Assembly: GCA_018806915.1 (NCBI GenBank)
Contig: JAGKQI010000024.1
Coordinates: forward strand, 248,001-312,000
Direction of reading: 5' to 3'
Length of the DNA: 64,000 bases
Source of the DNA: Phytophthora colocasiae
Lineage: Eukaryota > Oomycota > Peronosporomycetes > Peronosporales > Peronosporaceae
Program-made: the position numbers and the translations under genes
The notes under the pieces: model-generated
The model's database searches: none
Told to the model about the DNA's origin: nothing
What the model saw: only the letters and a program-made list of their open reading frames with translations
Shown here: one piece after another, positions 51,629 through 62,726 of the stretch
Layout of the letters: the number at the start of each line of letters is the position of its first letter
Numbering within the stretch: the stretch's first letter is position 1

Positions 51629-53755
51629 TCACGCGTCAGCGAGGACGTTCTGCCTTCCAGGCTTGTACTTCACCTCGAAGTTATACTCCGCAAAGAAGGA
51701 GAGCCATCGGGCCATCCTCTGCGAGAGATGAGGCGACTGCGTCGCTGTGCGTAGTGACGCATGATCCGTGTAGATCACAAACGGCTTGGAGCCGAGCAGG
51801 TGAACCCTGAATTTGACGAGAGCGTACTTCACCGCAAGTAGCTCCTTGTCATGAACTGGATAGTTCTTCTCAGCAGCCTTGAGCTGCCGAGACTCAAACG
51901 CAATGACGCGTTCGCGCCCTTCGGCGTCCGCTTGTAGCAAAGCACTGCCGATGGCAAAGTCCGAGGCGTCACAGACGACGATAAACGGACGAGCGGGGTC
52001 TGGCAACGCCAGTATCGGTGCCTGAAGCAGGCTATCCTTGATACAAGTGAACGCATTCTCGTGCTCGGCACGCCATACCCACTCGGCATCCTTCTTAAGG
52101 AGATCCGTCAGTGGCCGAGCCAACTCAGCGTAGTTCTCGCTATACTTGTGCAAGTAGTTGGCCAAGCCCAGCCACTTACGCAAGTCCTTCTGGTTCAAGG
52201 GAACCGGCCAATCCACAATGGCCTTGACCTTTGCTGGATCAGCACGAAGGCCATGCTTCCCAATGAAGCACCCTAGGAAAGGGATTTCTTCCGCGCCAAA
52301 GACGCACTTGTCCGCGTTGGCGTACAACTTGTTGGTGCGCATGCACTCGAGCACTGCTCTCACGTGTTCCACGTGTATCTCGACATCAGACTTCCCGTGC
52401 TCAGCACGACTGTGGACGAACACATCGTCAAAGTACGTCTGTGCGAATGCCCGTAGGGGCCTGAACAACTGCGTCACTAGACGATTGAACGTTGCAGGCG
52501 CATTCGAGAGCCCTTGGGGCATGACGAGCCACTCCCAGAGCATACCGCTCGGGGTGCTCACCGCTGTAAGCGGAATATCACTGGCTCGCATGAGGAGCTG
52601 ATAGTACCCATCGACTAAGTCGAGCGCACTGTACATGGTGCAACCCACCATGTTGTTCTGAAGAACATCCTTCCTAGGAATCGGTGTCTGCGCCGGAATT
52701 GTGGCAGTGTTAAGCTTATTAAAAGCGTGAACGATACGCCACTTGCCATTCGGCTTTCTGACACAGAACGTTGGCGCGGAGTGCGGAGACTTGCTCTCGC
52801 GCACGAGACCCGCCGCGTGCTTAGCACGGAAGAAGGCGTCAATGACGTCGCATTGCTCTTTAGGAAGAGGCCACTGCCGGGTCACGCAGTATTTAGTTCC
52901 GGGAACTAAGTCGATCTCGTGACGAACGCCTCGGTCAGGAGGCAGGCCACTCGGTGGTTCCTTTGAGACAACGTCTCCATATTCCTTCAGCAAGGAGTAG
53001 AAGGGATCCGAGGGATTCTTGAGGATCTCCGATCCACTCCTGGCGTTCAACGCCTTCTTGACCTCGGCCAAGACGGACTCGTCAACGAGGGACGACGAGT
53101 TTAACTCCTCCTCAGGTCGAACGATGACCACCTCGGCGAGTTCGCCAGCCTTCAAGGCATCGCCAAAGTCGGCGAAGGACATCTCCTCTAGCTCAAGGAG
53201 CTTGTCAACACTTGGCAAGTCGTCCAGCAGGACACTGCCTTCGGCACTGCCGCCCACTCCATCAACCAGAGTGTATAGCTGCCCACAGCCCTCCGGTGCG
53301 TCGGCACTTGACGTCACGGATGACTCAGACGCAGAGCGTCTCGCCCATAGGGCCTTACGACGTCGTCGTCTAGCCGACGAACGTCTACTCGACGGAGTAC
53401 GTGCCGTCGCACAAGTTTCGGCCTCTTTCGGCCCAGTGTCAGAGACACTCAGCGATCCACTCGGTCGACGACCGATGCCGCTCAGCGGAGTACGTGCCGC
53501 TGCACAATCAATGACCGTAACAGGTCCAGTGTCAGAGACACTCAGCGATCGACTTGGTCCACGACCAGTATCACTCGACGGAGTACGTGCCGCCCCACAG
53601 GGGTTACGTGAGCTTTGCCCACACGTTGACTCACTGTCAACCAGCGCTACGCGCTCAACAGGACTGCGGTCCTCGCTATCGGTGCTGTCCACTAACTCGG
53701 ACACACCGACTTCCAGCATCATAGCCGACTCGGCTCGATGCTCGCGCCAATAGCG
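51629..53755 (-). pseudogene. A4 linker, reverse transcriptase and RNase H
   Basis: 697 codons open from the linker through RT (YFDDVFVHS) and RNase H to LADA-TGA at 51629, the same stop as A3. Three CAARTP units and the undeleted Arg-rich block KALWARRSASESSV. A two-base gain near 53755 separates it from protease. Confidence 0.87.
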
Positions 53756-54306
53756 CGCTTCTGCTTCCTAGCAGAGGTGGGTTCATGACTCGCCAAAGCT
53801 CCACTAGGAGAGAAGTGCGTTGCACCTAAGGTCTTCGACCTCCAGTCAATCCATGGCTCGTGGCGCTCCAGCCACGCCATACCAAGGATGAGGTCGTACC
53901 TCGAATCCAGGTCCAAGACCAAGCAGCGTTCCACGCTGTCAAAGTCCAGGAACTTCAGCCGTAGGTCCATGGGGACCTTGGCTGCCGTGACACGGACGCC
54001 CGTCGCTAGACGGACAGTGACGGTGTCACCTCTTCGCGCTCGAAGCGCCTCAGCATATTGCTGACTACCTTCAACGGTGGAGCGTCTGACGTAGTTGCCA
54101 GACGCTCCTGAATCGATCAACACGATCCACGGCTTCTCGAAGCCCTTCACGTCCACATGGACGACCAGCAAGCCCTGCTTGCTCACACGTTCCGTGTTCA
54201 AGAGCATGGAGCTCTTCGGGGCTGAGCCCCAGTGCCTCTCACGCACTGCAGAACTCAGTTCTTCCCCAGTAGACCGCCCCGCGTCTACTGGGAGCCGTCG
54301 TTTCCC
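53719..54306 (-). pseudogene. A4 protease
   Basis: -1 frame after gag; IDSGASGNYV (~54115) and DLILGMAWLERHEPW (~53895). Two extra bases (GCGC near 53755) shift the frame before the linker. Confidence 0.82.
54265..54306 (-). promoter_or_regulatory. A4 gag-pol -1 frameshift signal
   Basis: Minus strand: codons CAG GGA AAC contain GGGAAAC (54300-54306), spacer GACGGCT, perfect 10-bp stem CCCAGTAGAC/GTCTACTGGG (54283-54292 with 54265-54274), 8-nt loop. The stop TAG (54285-54287) lies in the stem. GGGAAAC is the gag-pro heptamer of simian type D retroviruses. Confidence 0.82.
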
Positions 54307-55262
54307 TGGGCAGAGCCCGAAGCGGGACCCGCGGCAGGGTTGCGACCAGTCTGGCCGGCGCGCTCTTTGCGCAGAGGGCAGTTGGGCCTCAGGTGTGTGG
54401 GACTACCACACGTGTAGCACCGACGAGTGCTCATACGCTGCACCGCAGCTCGTAGCTCAGCTACCTCATCTTCAGCATAGCTGAGGTCCATGGGCTCGGG
54501 TCCCCCGGACCCTGTGCTGTTAGCACCGACCCTCGACAACTTAAAGTTGTGTTCAGCATTCAATGCCACGCTAACAGCGTCCTCGAAGGTGCGAGGGTTC
54601 TGACGGAATGCCTCCGTCCTGGCCACGCCAGCTCTCAGACCTTCCATGAAGATAGTCACGGTGACCACCTCAGGTAGAGGATCGGCAGCCATGCCGGCAA
54701 TGAGCGTGCGCAGCTCTTGGACATAGTCCACCAGGTCCTTCTTGCCCTGTCGGCAAGCAAGGAAGCGTGACCGCACGCGATACGCCTGGTTAGGTGGAGC
54801 AAACACTTGCGTAAGCTTGGCCTTAAGCTCACCCCAAGTGGGGAAGGCCATTTCTACCGACGTCCCAGACGTCAAGGCCCATTCTCGTGCTCGACCTTCG
54901 AGCTTAGAGATGGCGAACGCCACGCGTTGGCCTTCCAACTGGAGCATAGCGGCCCCCATGGCCATTTCGACTTCTCGGGTCCACAATAGGAGATTCTCTC
55001 CTTCGTGCCCGTGAAAGGTCTTCACGCTGAGCGTGACGGGCTTAGCTCTCGGAGCGGGATTAACTCCTTTTACATTCCGCTGAATGTGCTCAACGAGAGC
55101 GTTCTCGTACGAGGCAAATGCCTCGAGGCGCGCGTTGACGGCCTCCGGCCCTTGAGACGCAAGGTGCGCCATCCCTTCAGGGCCCAGCAAGGACGTAAGC
55201 TTGTTAAGCGTGTCCCGCTGACTCGGAGTCAAGTGAGCGTATGCTTCTGGCTCCATTCTCAC
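54285..55262 (-). CDS. gag: A4 gag, intact (325 codons)
   Basis: ATG 55262 ([17 protein letters not shown]). Helical N-terminus, capsid-like region (residues ~80-235: [55 protein letters not shown]), PEPMDL spacer, and one zinc knuckle [14 protein letters not shown] (CX2CX4HX4C, ~residue 290). The reference copy for family A gag here; A2 and A3 are frameshifted. The start lies about 50 bp from the LTR end. Confidence 0.92.
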   Translation of the reverse strand: MRMEPEAYAHLTPSQRDTLNKLTSLLGPEGMAHLASQGPEAVNARLEAFASYENALVEHIQRNVKGVNPAPRAKPVTLSVKTFHGHEGENLLLWTREVEMAMGAAMLQLEGQRVAFAISKLEGRAREWALTSGTSVEMAFPTWGELKAKLTQVFAPPNQAYRVRSRFLACRQGKKDLVDYVQELRTLIAGMAADPLPEVVTVTIFMEGLRAGVARTEAFRQNPRTFEDAVSVALNAEHNFKLSRVGANSTGSGGPEPMDLSYAEDEVAELRAAVQRMSTRRCYTCGSPTHLRPNCPLRKERAGQTGRNPAAGPASGSAQGNDGSQ

Positions 55263-55313
55263 AGAGAAACAGTCTTCAACTCAGGAGTTGGATTGACTAC
55301 AAGTGCTATTAGA

Positions 55314-55725
55314 TGCAGCGGGGCTGCGTAGGTGTGCACGGCACAGAGGAAGTTTGGTTGACTCGTAGAGTCCTGCTTGCAAGGCACTAGCCTTCGGTTC
55401 TATACAAGAACCAAGTAGTCCACTAAATACGGGACTCTCACAATCAGTGTCCCTATAATAAAGGAACTAACACTAATTATGTAAAATGCAAACTGATTTT
55501 TATTTATTTTATTGCCCTAATCCTGAATGTAACGGATTTAGTATCTAACATACTAAATCCTAATCAAATGTAATGTGTGGCTCTGAGCTAACAGCCAGCA
55601 ACTGGCTACATATGTGACGTGTGAGAAACACTATGTGTCGTACACGGATCTGTGACTTGTGACCTGGATGGTGTATACCACACCTATTGTAGCCAAGGCG
55701 CGCAGCGCCGTGTAACCCCGTTACA
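55314..55725 (-). repeat. A4 5' LTR (412 bp)
   Basis: Partner of 47917-48328. Followed on its gag side by the TAATAGCAC variant of the PBS-like site. Confidence 0.93.
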
Positions 55726-55874
55726 GCTTCCCACTCTGGCTCTGACAGGTGGGCACAGTCCGTGCGCGTCACGGACATGTGAGGGGTCCCAGTGGATCCC
55801 TGATCCATTGGGGAGTTCTCTACCCCACGTTCGTATGACTCCATACGAACGAACTGCAGTCGGTCGTGGGACGG
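55726..55874 (-). pseudogene. C2 gag N-terminus and leader
   Basis: Continues gag across A4: TRTDCAHLSEPEWEA joins LQRLSQVIGEA at 47916. Candidate ATG at 55844 (MESYERGVENSPMDQG) or a later one. Beyond it lie ~30 bp of leader before the A5 stub. The 5' LTR of C2 is outside the window. Confidence 0.7.
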
Positions 55875-55895
55875 TGTAACAGGGTTACACGGCGC
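55875..55895 (+). mobile_element. A5: first 21 bp of a family A LTR, cut by B2
   Basis: TGTAACAGGGTTACACGGCGC matches the family A LTR start at 20 of 21 bases and differs from the family C LTR after base 16. The rest should follow B2 to the right of the window. Confidence 0.6.
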
Positions 55896-57404
55896 TGTGG
55901 TGGAGCGGATCTGGCCAAAATCTGGTTGAGGCCGATCGCGATCGCCACTTGCGCCCAGACACCGACTAACGGAGGGGGTCCCCCGATGATCCGTGATCTT
56001 GCTGCGTGTAGTGTTCACCTTGTGTACCCGTCGGTAGGCGGGTTACGCTCTTCCAGGTGACTTCTGAAGATGTCTTGGGACGAGAAGAATGTCTTGGGTG
56101 ACGTAGGGGGTGTGAGATAGCGTGGGAATACTTCACTCTACCTCGGAGGGGTTGATCCGGGTCACAGGCGAGTTCTCGAGCCTTGATCCGGTCACCTGGT
56201 CTTCGATCCAGGTCTTCCAAAGGTCCAATGTTGGGGATCTGATCCCTTCCTTTACGATGCTTGCCGCTTCCTATAGCGGGTGTCTTGATGGGTTGAGAGT
56301 CGACGAGATCGTCAGGCCAAGCAGCCAATTCCTTCCGATCCGTAGTTCGCACGTAAAGGATAGATCACTAGATAGGGTAAAACTGGCCAATGTATTATCC
56401 AGAATTAACCTCTATGCTAGATCTCTTCTCCTTACCTTCTTGATGCCGGGGGGCCAATGTAATTCCCAGTTCCGGTCTTGAACGAAGGCACTTGTGATGT
56501 CCAGAGCAAATTCGATTCTTGGGGGTTGTTGAGATACCGAGAGATCCTCACACTAGCGTAAGGTAAGCCGGCCAAATCGGGGATCCGGTCTTAGCTGTAG
56601 CTAGGTGTGCGAAGTGTAGGAACACTAAGGGGAGGCCAATATGCTATCCTCTTCCCTTGTCTTGGTCCCTGAAGTAGTCCACTTGCGCACTAGAGAGCAA
56701 ATTCGATTCTGTTTATGGTTATTCCTATGTCTACTAGCCCCATCCTCATCTGCTATCCTACGATTACCTGACATCCGGCTACACAGCTGCCCTTCCGATC
56801 TTCGATCTTGATCTCACCTAACCCCTGATCGCGATCTCGATCTGCCGATCTGGCGATCAGCCGATCTCGATCAACCATCTCGGTCATCGATCTTGGTCCA
56901 CCGTCTTGAACAAAGATCCCGATCAGCAGCCTTCATACTTGATCTCGCGTGCCTGCGTCGTCGACATTCCAGGTCTTGAGCTTCCCAGACTTGATCACCA
57001 CTCCCCACGCGACTAACACTGCCATCAGGTCCCCTCGGCAGCATCTCACGGTTATGTTGTCACCGGCCCACCATAGATCACACCGATCCCGACCCTCTGC
57101 CGCCTTGATCTCCTTCTCATGCGACCTCAGGCAAGGCGCCCTTTTCTCCTCCGACCCTGAGCCGCCACGCGGGACCGCACGACGGGTTCTCCAATCACTT
57201 AGTCTCACTTGACCAAGACGCCATCCATTCATCGCTGGCGAGATCCAGACGAACATCGATCTGGATCCATTCGTCAGCCATCGTTCGCGCAATCTGGGGT
57301 CATCAACTGACATCTTGCTTCGCCAGAGGCCCCTGTCGCTTGATCCGACTCTCTTAGGGCCTGACGTTGCCTTTTCTCGGATTTCTTATTCGCGCTTCAC
57401 CACA
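55896..57404 (-). repeat. B2 3' LTR (1509 bp)
   Basis: Ends TGTGGTGG (55896) and TTCACCACA (57404). Contains a 16-bp direct repeat GAGCAAATTCGATTCT at 56504-56519 and 56695-56710; B1 has one copy and lacks the 191 bp in between. Confidence 0.9.
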
Positions 57405-57416
57405 TCCGCCCCCAGC
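57405..57416 (-). promoter_or_regulatory. B2 polypurine tract
   Basis: CTGGGGGCGGA on the minus strand adjoins the LTR start TGTGGTGAAG. B1 has lost this site. Confidence 0.7.
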
Positions 57417-57530
57417 CTGCAAGTTGGTCCGTCTCGGTCCACTTCAGGTCTCATTTTTCAATCTTCAGCCCAAGGCACAAGTCACCCCGACAACACTTCG
57501 ACCACCGCCAACGGATCCCTTCCAGTCTCC

Positions 57531-58433
57531 ATGAGCCAGCAAGGAAGTGATCCCGGGAGCGATTATTTGCCTACACCTCCCGATTCCCCAAGATCCCCCG
57601 ACGGTCCGCCATCTCCCCATTCCGACATCTCGCGACGTTCGTCGGGTCCGGCTCCAGACCACGCACGCCCGCTCTCATCCGATGAGGCTGGGCCGATGCC
57701 GGGCAGTCCAGGGTGGGATCGCCTGGTGCGCGAACGTGATCAACTAAGTCGTGAAGCCATGGAACTTCGGGCGCATGTCGACGCCATGGAGCGGTTCCGG
57801 GCAGACCAGCAGGGCGAGATTGCGCGTCTGGAGCGCGAGATCGCTGATCTCGCGGAGGAAGCCTCTGATCTCGATGGATTGCGTATGCAGGTTCACCAGC
57901 TCCGATCGGAACGCGACGAGTTCGCGCGGCGTCTCAACTCTGCCCAGGCAGACCTAGATCGAGCTACAGAGGACAGGGATCGTCTGACCGAAGAGGTGGA
58001 ACAAGCCACCAACGAGATCCAGGATCTCCAGGCGGAAGCCCGGATCCATGCTTGCGATCTGGCTGAGGCGAAGCAGGACTCCATCACTGCCAAGGCCAGC
58101 TACAACCGGATCTCGGCTGATCTTGCACATCTCCAACTGGATTCCAGCCCCACGCCTTCGACAGGGGCTCCCACCCGATTGGCCCTGGCTGAGAGAGATC
58201 GAGCATTGGCGGACTCCGCACGAGCGATCGCTTCCATGACCAGTAACGCTGGTGAACGTGACCTAGCCACCGATCAACTCGCCCACGCTAACTCCGAACT
58301 GAACCGAGTCACTTCGGAGCGGGATCGCCTACTCGTGGAACGAGACCAAGCGTTTGCAGATCGTGACAGAGCACAGGCGGATATCAGCACCGAGCGACAG
58401 CGATCCACTCGTCTAGGTACGCATATAGTCTAG
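57531..58433 (+). CDS. B2 antisense ORF 1: long coiled-coil protein
   Basis: The frame is open from inside the LTR (57315); the first ATG after the LTR is 57531 (MSQQGSDPGSDYLPTPPDSP), giving 300 codons. Short Ser/Pro/Asp-rich start, then almost continuous heptad-type coiled coil (WDRLVRERDQLSREAMELRA, LEREIADLAEEASDLDGL, LNSAQADLDRATEDRDRL, ERDRLLVERDQAFADRDRAQ). It ends at TAG 58431-58433, 18 bases before the next ATG in the same frame. B1 has the same TAG. The two frames could be separate cistrons or one protein if the stop is bypassed. Unknown family. Confidence 0.72.
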   Translation: MSQQGSDPGSDYLPTPPDSPRSPDGPPSPHSDISRRSSGPAPDHARPLSSDEAGPMPGSPGWDRLVRERDQLSREAMELRAHVDAMERFRADQQGEIARLEREIADLAEEASDLDGLRMQVHQLRSERDEFARRLNSAQADLDRATEDRDRLTEEVEQATNEIQDLQAEARIHACDLAEAKQDSITAKASYNRISADLAHLQLDSSPTPSTGAPTRLALAERDRALADSARAIASMTSNAGERDLATDQLAHANSELNRVTSERDRLLVERDQAFADRDRAQADISTERQRSTRLGTHIV

Positions 58434-58451
58434 ATCCCCCTCCACCTGACC

Positions 58452-60121
58452 ATGATCACTCATATTCTGTTTGTCGTAGAGGATGATCTGATCGGTACCC
58501 ATGCCGAAGTGCAGGAGTTAGAAGCGAGTCTTCAGGCATTGCAGGAGAACTACGATCAGGCAGAAGGTGACGTAATGGCGACCACCAACGTCCTGACCGA
58601 AATGGTGTCTCGCCTCCGCGCTGCTCAAGATGAACGGGGGGTCAAACGTGCTCTCAGTCCGCCCCCATCTCCTGCTACATCGCCCCCGCACAAGACCTCA
58701 CGGACGGAGCCTCCCCCGGCCGATCACGACGCGGCCCCACCTGATGTTCCCGCTGGAGACCAACCCGGTGGCCAGGCCCAGGCGACCGAGCTCGAAGAAA
58801 AGCACGAGGAAAGCCCAGACCCCTTCGATCTGGGTCCTGAACCCGCGATCCCGACTGGGCCGGATGCGGAGGAAGCAGATCGCACCCAGGCCACCTCGCA
58901 AGTGACCGTGGAAGCACCTTCCCCGAAGAAGGGTGGCTCGGATCGGTCCAAACGCAAGCCCGATCCGGAGCATGACGATGACGAAGAGGATTCTGGCGCT
59001 GGATCCGACGACGCTGTTCGGGCTACGATACTCCGATCGCTGTCGTGGCACCGCCGGCATGGAAATCCTCCTCCAGCATCCGGTGATCAAGGGGGGTCTG
59101 CTCCTTCGACGCCTCCGGCGCAGCCGACACCCCCGGGCGGCAGTTCCCCACAGACTCCGATCACTTCTCCTCAGGGGTCCCCGAGGGGTAGTCCAGCTGG
59201 CGGGAGCCCTCCCGGTGGGGGATCTCCGGGTGGCGGCTCTCCCGGCGGCTCGCCGCGCCCCCAGCTGAACCCTCCTCTGTTTGCGATCAGCTCGTCCATT
59301 CCCGGGTATGCGAACGTCCGGCAGTTTGCGGCTGGTGATGTCTTCCCGTGGGATCCGATGTTCATCGGAACTTTGGCGATCGTCGGCATGATCCTCTCCA
59401 CATTGTCCAAGAGGCTGCTGCTACCTCCCGGATTCCTCTACCCCGCGAGATCACCGGCTAATCGCCCTTCCCGAGCCGGTGTCGGTTGGTTGGCTAGCCT
59501 GATCACTGGGCCCAACGTGCAGGCCCTACTTGCTACCCGACCGTGGGAGGTGCTCCGCAACCGACCGGCCCCCCTCACCTTCGATCTCGGTCTGCATCGT
59601 CGTGCTGGAACCATGCTGGGGCAGATCGCGGATGCCTACGCCGCCTTCGAGTCAGATCACTTGCAGGCCTACTGGGAATCGACCCATTATCTCGAGATCA
59701 CGAAGGCGATGTATGAAGCTGATCCTGATCTCCGTCGGTATTACCTCGAGCGTCGGCAACGGCGTAGCCGTACCGGAGAACGTTGGCGGCTGCTGTTGGG
59801 ACGATTCCTGCCCATGATGAGGGGCGATGTGGGCGGACATCGATCTTCTGCTCGATCCTACTTCCCTGCACTTCCCTACTATCCGTGATCGGGTATACTG
59901 GTACCCCGGATCGGCCTCCCGAATGGCTAACCTGGCCCAGCCGACTCTGAACCGACCGGGAGCCCACCGATCTGATCTCTGCGTTGGCAGAATGCGATCA
60001 GGAGGACCCTTAGCGCAACCATTACCGCGATCCGGCCGGCAGATCACCCGTCCCGGCAGATCCCACGGCTCGAAAACAAGTTTAACCCGCCTGCTCACCT
60101 ACACCTCCTGGGACTCCCTGA
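58452..60121 (+). pseudogene. B2 antisense ORF 2: Pro/Gly-rich protein, late frameshift
   Basis: Same protein as B1 11207-12868. Open to 59888; one extra base near 59818 (LPMMRG against LPMMRAMWAD in B1) shifts the last ~100 codons, and further small indels follow. Over ~455 codons the two copies differ by scattered conservative replacements and one in-frame two-codon indel. The strength of conservation relative to the frameshift-ridden sense genes is notable. Confidence 0.75.
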
Positions 60122-60495
60122 TCCCGCGATCTCGACCAGTCCGGAGGTGATCAGCTGAAGCCAGAGTCGGTCAGCACGCTTACATATCCTCTATCACGAT
60201 CCGGTACTTCGCCACGCGATCCTGACTCCAGCCTAGCCTCTTTTCAATTCCACGTAATCTTTCCAGCTTCAAAAACCAGCGTTCTTCTCCATACTTACTC
60301 CACAGTTTCGATCCCACTTAGCATCTTCGAAATCTCCACACCTTCCATCCAATCACTCCGGTTTCACATGCATATACAAGAAAAATATAAAATCTCCACG
60401 AAAAATATAAAATCTCCACATCCGATCCAGATAGACATCCAGATCAGCATCCGCGATCTCGGCGTTGTGACCCGGTCACGTCGCCTTCTCTGCGT
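60122..60495. other. B2 non-coding gap between antisense frames and pol
   Basis: Counterpart of 10831-11206 with the same duplicated GTGGAGATTTTATATTTTT element (60387-60421, reversed). No gene seen. Confidence 0.5.
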
Positions 60496-60860
60496 CTACA
60501 CCTCTTTGTGCGACTGCATCACGCCAAACCGATTTCGGTTAGCATGATCACGTAGGAACGCGCTCAGTATGGCTCCACAGTTAAGATCAGCTTCGTCGAC
60601 CCAAGTTGGTTCATCATAACCGACCCAGTGCACCAGGAATTCACGATAGATCCGGCCGTAGCGAGTCCGTTTCCCACTTCGCATGTCCGAGATCCGTTCG
60701 ACCTCGTACTCGTCGGCATCCAGTTCTGGGACCCAACTGTCCTCCGGAAGGAAGGATCTCATCGAAATATAGCCGATCTGCTTCATCCACAGTCAACTCG
60801 ACCCGCGGTCGATCCGGAAAATTCCGCACCAGCTTTAGCTTAGAAACATGGGACCACTGG
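60496..60860 (-). pseudogene. B2 integrase tail and chromodomain
   Basis: VSKLKLVRNFPDRPRVELTV then, after another small frameshift near 60740, EYEVERI, REFLVHWVGYDEPTWVDEAD and stop at 60496. A one-base gain near 60851 separates it from the preceding integrase frame. Confidence 0.8.
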
Positions 60861-62726
60861 AAAGATATGGTAATCAGATCCCGCGATCTCCAGCTTGATC
60901 GTGAATTCGTTGAGCTTCTCTGCAACACGGAACGGGCCGTGCCAAAGGTGAGCGAGTTTACGTGCATACCCTTCCTTCACACGATCTAGAGTATAGCCAA
61001 ACTCGTGATCCAGCTTCGATCTGATGCGGATCGACATCCTCATTGTGCCGATCGGCTCGATCTGCAATCGCCTCTCGTAGTCTAGCGTTGACCTGCTCTC
61101 GCGACTGCTGGTAGTATCTCTGAACCCGATACCTCCACCGTCTTGGATCGCGATCGTGGCGTCTGGTCGATCCGATCGGGATCGTTGCCTCCAACGTCGA
61201 TCTCGGATCCCATCCCTGTACCAGGTAATGAGGGTATCTCCCCGAACCCGATCGTGAGCCGTATTAATGGCGAACGTCAGTCTCTCCGCGTATTCATCCC
61301 AGTCCTTCTGATCGAGATCTTGAACATACATCTTGATCGCCCTAGTCGCCGTTTGCACCATCCGTTCCGCAGTCCCGTTGGCTTGCGGCCGGTAGGCCAT
61401 CGTCGCCCGTTGTCGCTGCCCCAGGATCTTATTGAACGATCTGAAGAAGTCGGACATGAAACCCGGTTCTCGATCGTGCCTGATCATCTCGCTAGCACCA
61501 AATCTGCGTAACACGCATTCTTCGTAAGATTCTACGACGGTCTGGGCCGATCGGGAGGAACTGGCCTTCGCGATCACATATCCCGTGAACAGATCTACCC
61601 AGATCAGTAGTTCGGTGTTGCCTTTGTTGGATCTGGGCAGAGAGGGTATGTGATCCATCGCTATGATCTGGAACGGGTATGTCGCTTGCAGATTCCCAGG
61701 TGACTCGCCCCGGATCGTGGGTCTCCCCTTTCCGGTCTCACAGTCTACACACTCGCCTACGTATCGCTGCACACTCCGATATAATCCCCTCCAGTGGAAA
61801 TGATCTCGGATCCGCTGATAAGTGCGTCCGATCCCTTGATGTCCCCCTTCCAGAGTCGTATGGTAGTGGTGGAGGACATCATGCTGTAGCGTTTCTGGAA
61901 CCACGAGTCTCATCAGACGGTCGCGATCACCTCTTGATCTCGGCCCTGGTGGGCAATAAAACAACAGATCCTGTTCATCTACCTCGTACTCGGAAGCGAT
62001 CTTGGCGTAGGATCCAGACTCGGCTCGAGTAAGATCCGCGATCTGCCCAGCCAGGTACCTCTTTAGTCCGGCGATCCAGACCTCCTCGTCCTGGGCTCGC
62101 CTGATCCGATCAATCCGCATCTCCCGGATCAGTTCCTCTCGCAGGACAGCGGCACCAGGTCGCGCTCGGGCTGCACGCGTGGCTACTGCCGACACTTGTG
62201 CAGTTCGATCTTCAACTCGAGGGGCCAACACCTCATCAAGCCGATTCAGGGTGATCAGATCGCATCGATCTGTCTCATCGTGGACTTCGATCCCGCTTCC
62301 TCGCTGCAGCGCGGCACTCGCCAAGCTATCTGCGCTCCCATTCCAGTCTCTCTTCACATGGACCAGCCCGTGATCTCCCCAATTCCGCAAGTGATCTAGC
62401 ACCTTCTGTTTCAGTAGCGTCAATCCTGGCGCCTTGCAGTCGATCTCGCCCCGGACTTGTCGGATTACCAGATTCGAATCGCCACAAACGACCAAACGGC
62501 GGCGTTCTAACTGTGCGATCATGCCAAGACCTAGCAAGAGTCCACGGTATTCCGCTTCATTGACAGTGAGGCTTTCAGCATAATCCGATTTAGCCTTGAT
62601 CACCTTCCACTCTGGTAAACTCCACACGATCGCGCTGAAAGCGCCTCCTCCTCGTTTCACGCGTGCCGATCCGTCGAAACTTATAACCCACAACTCCTCA
62701 TCTGGGTCTACAGTGGGGATCGGCAT
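60840..62726 (-). pseudogene. B2 second RNase H and integrase
   Basis: 628 codons open. Archaeal-type RNase H with the intact set ISFDGS, VNEAEYRGLL, VVCGDSNLVIR and NGSADSLA. HHCC zinc domain (HHYHTTLEGGHQG ... CVDCETGKG) and DDE core (AMDHIPSLP, RHDREPGF, NGTAERM). One base lost near 61228 and one gained near 60995 cancel each other, so about 75 codons between are read in the wrong frame; the proper frame is the 61194-60958 one. This copy shows that RNase H and integrase belong to one polyprotein. Confidence 0.86.

Larger units (their letters stand above)
47917..55725 (-). mobile_element. A4: family A retrotransposon, complete (7809 bp), inside C2 gag
   Basis: LTRs 47917-48328 and 55314-55725 are very similar, with shared variants (AAATGTAATG, TAGCCAAGG) and few differences, so insertion is recent. 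Perfect GCTTC duplication. Gag is intact; the linker lacks the 16-bp deletion of A2/A3 but pol has other breaks. Confidence 0.94.
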
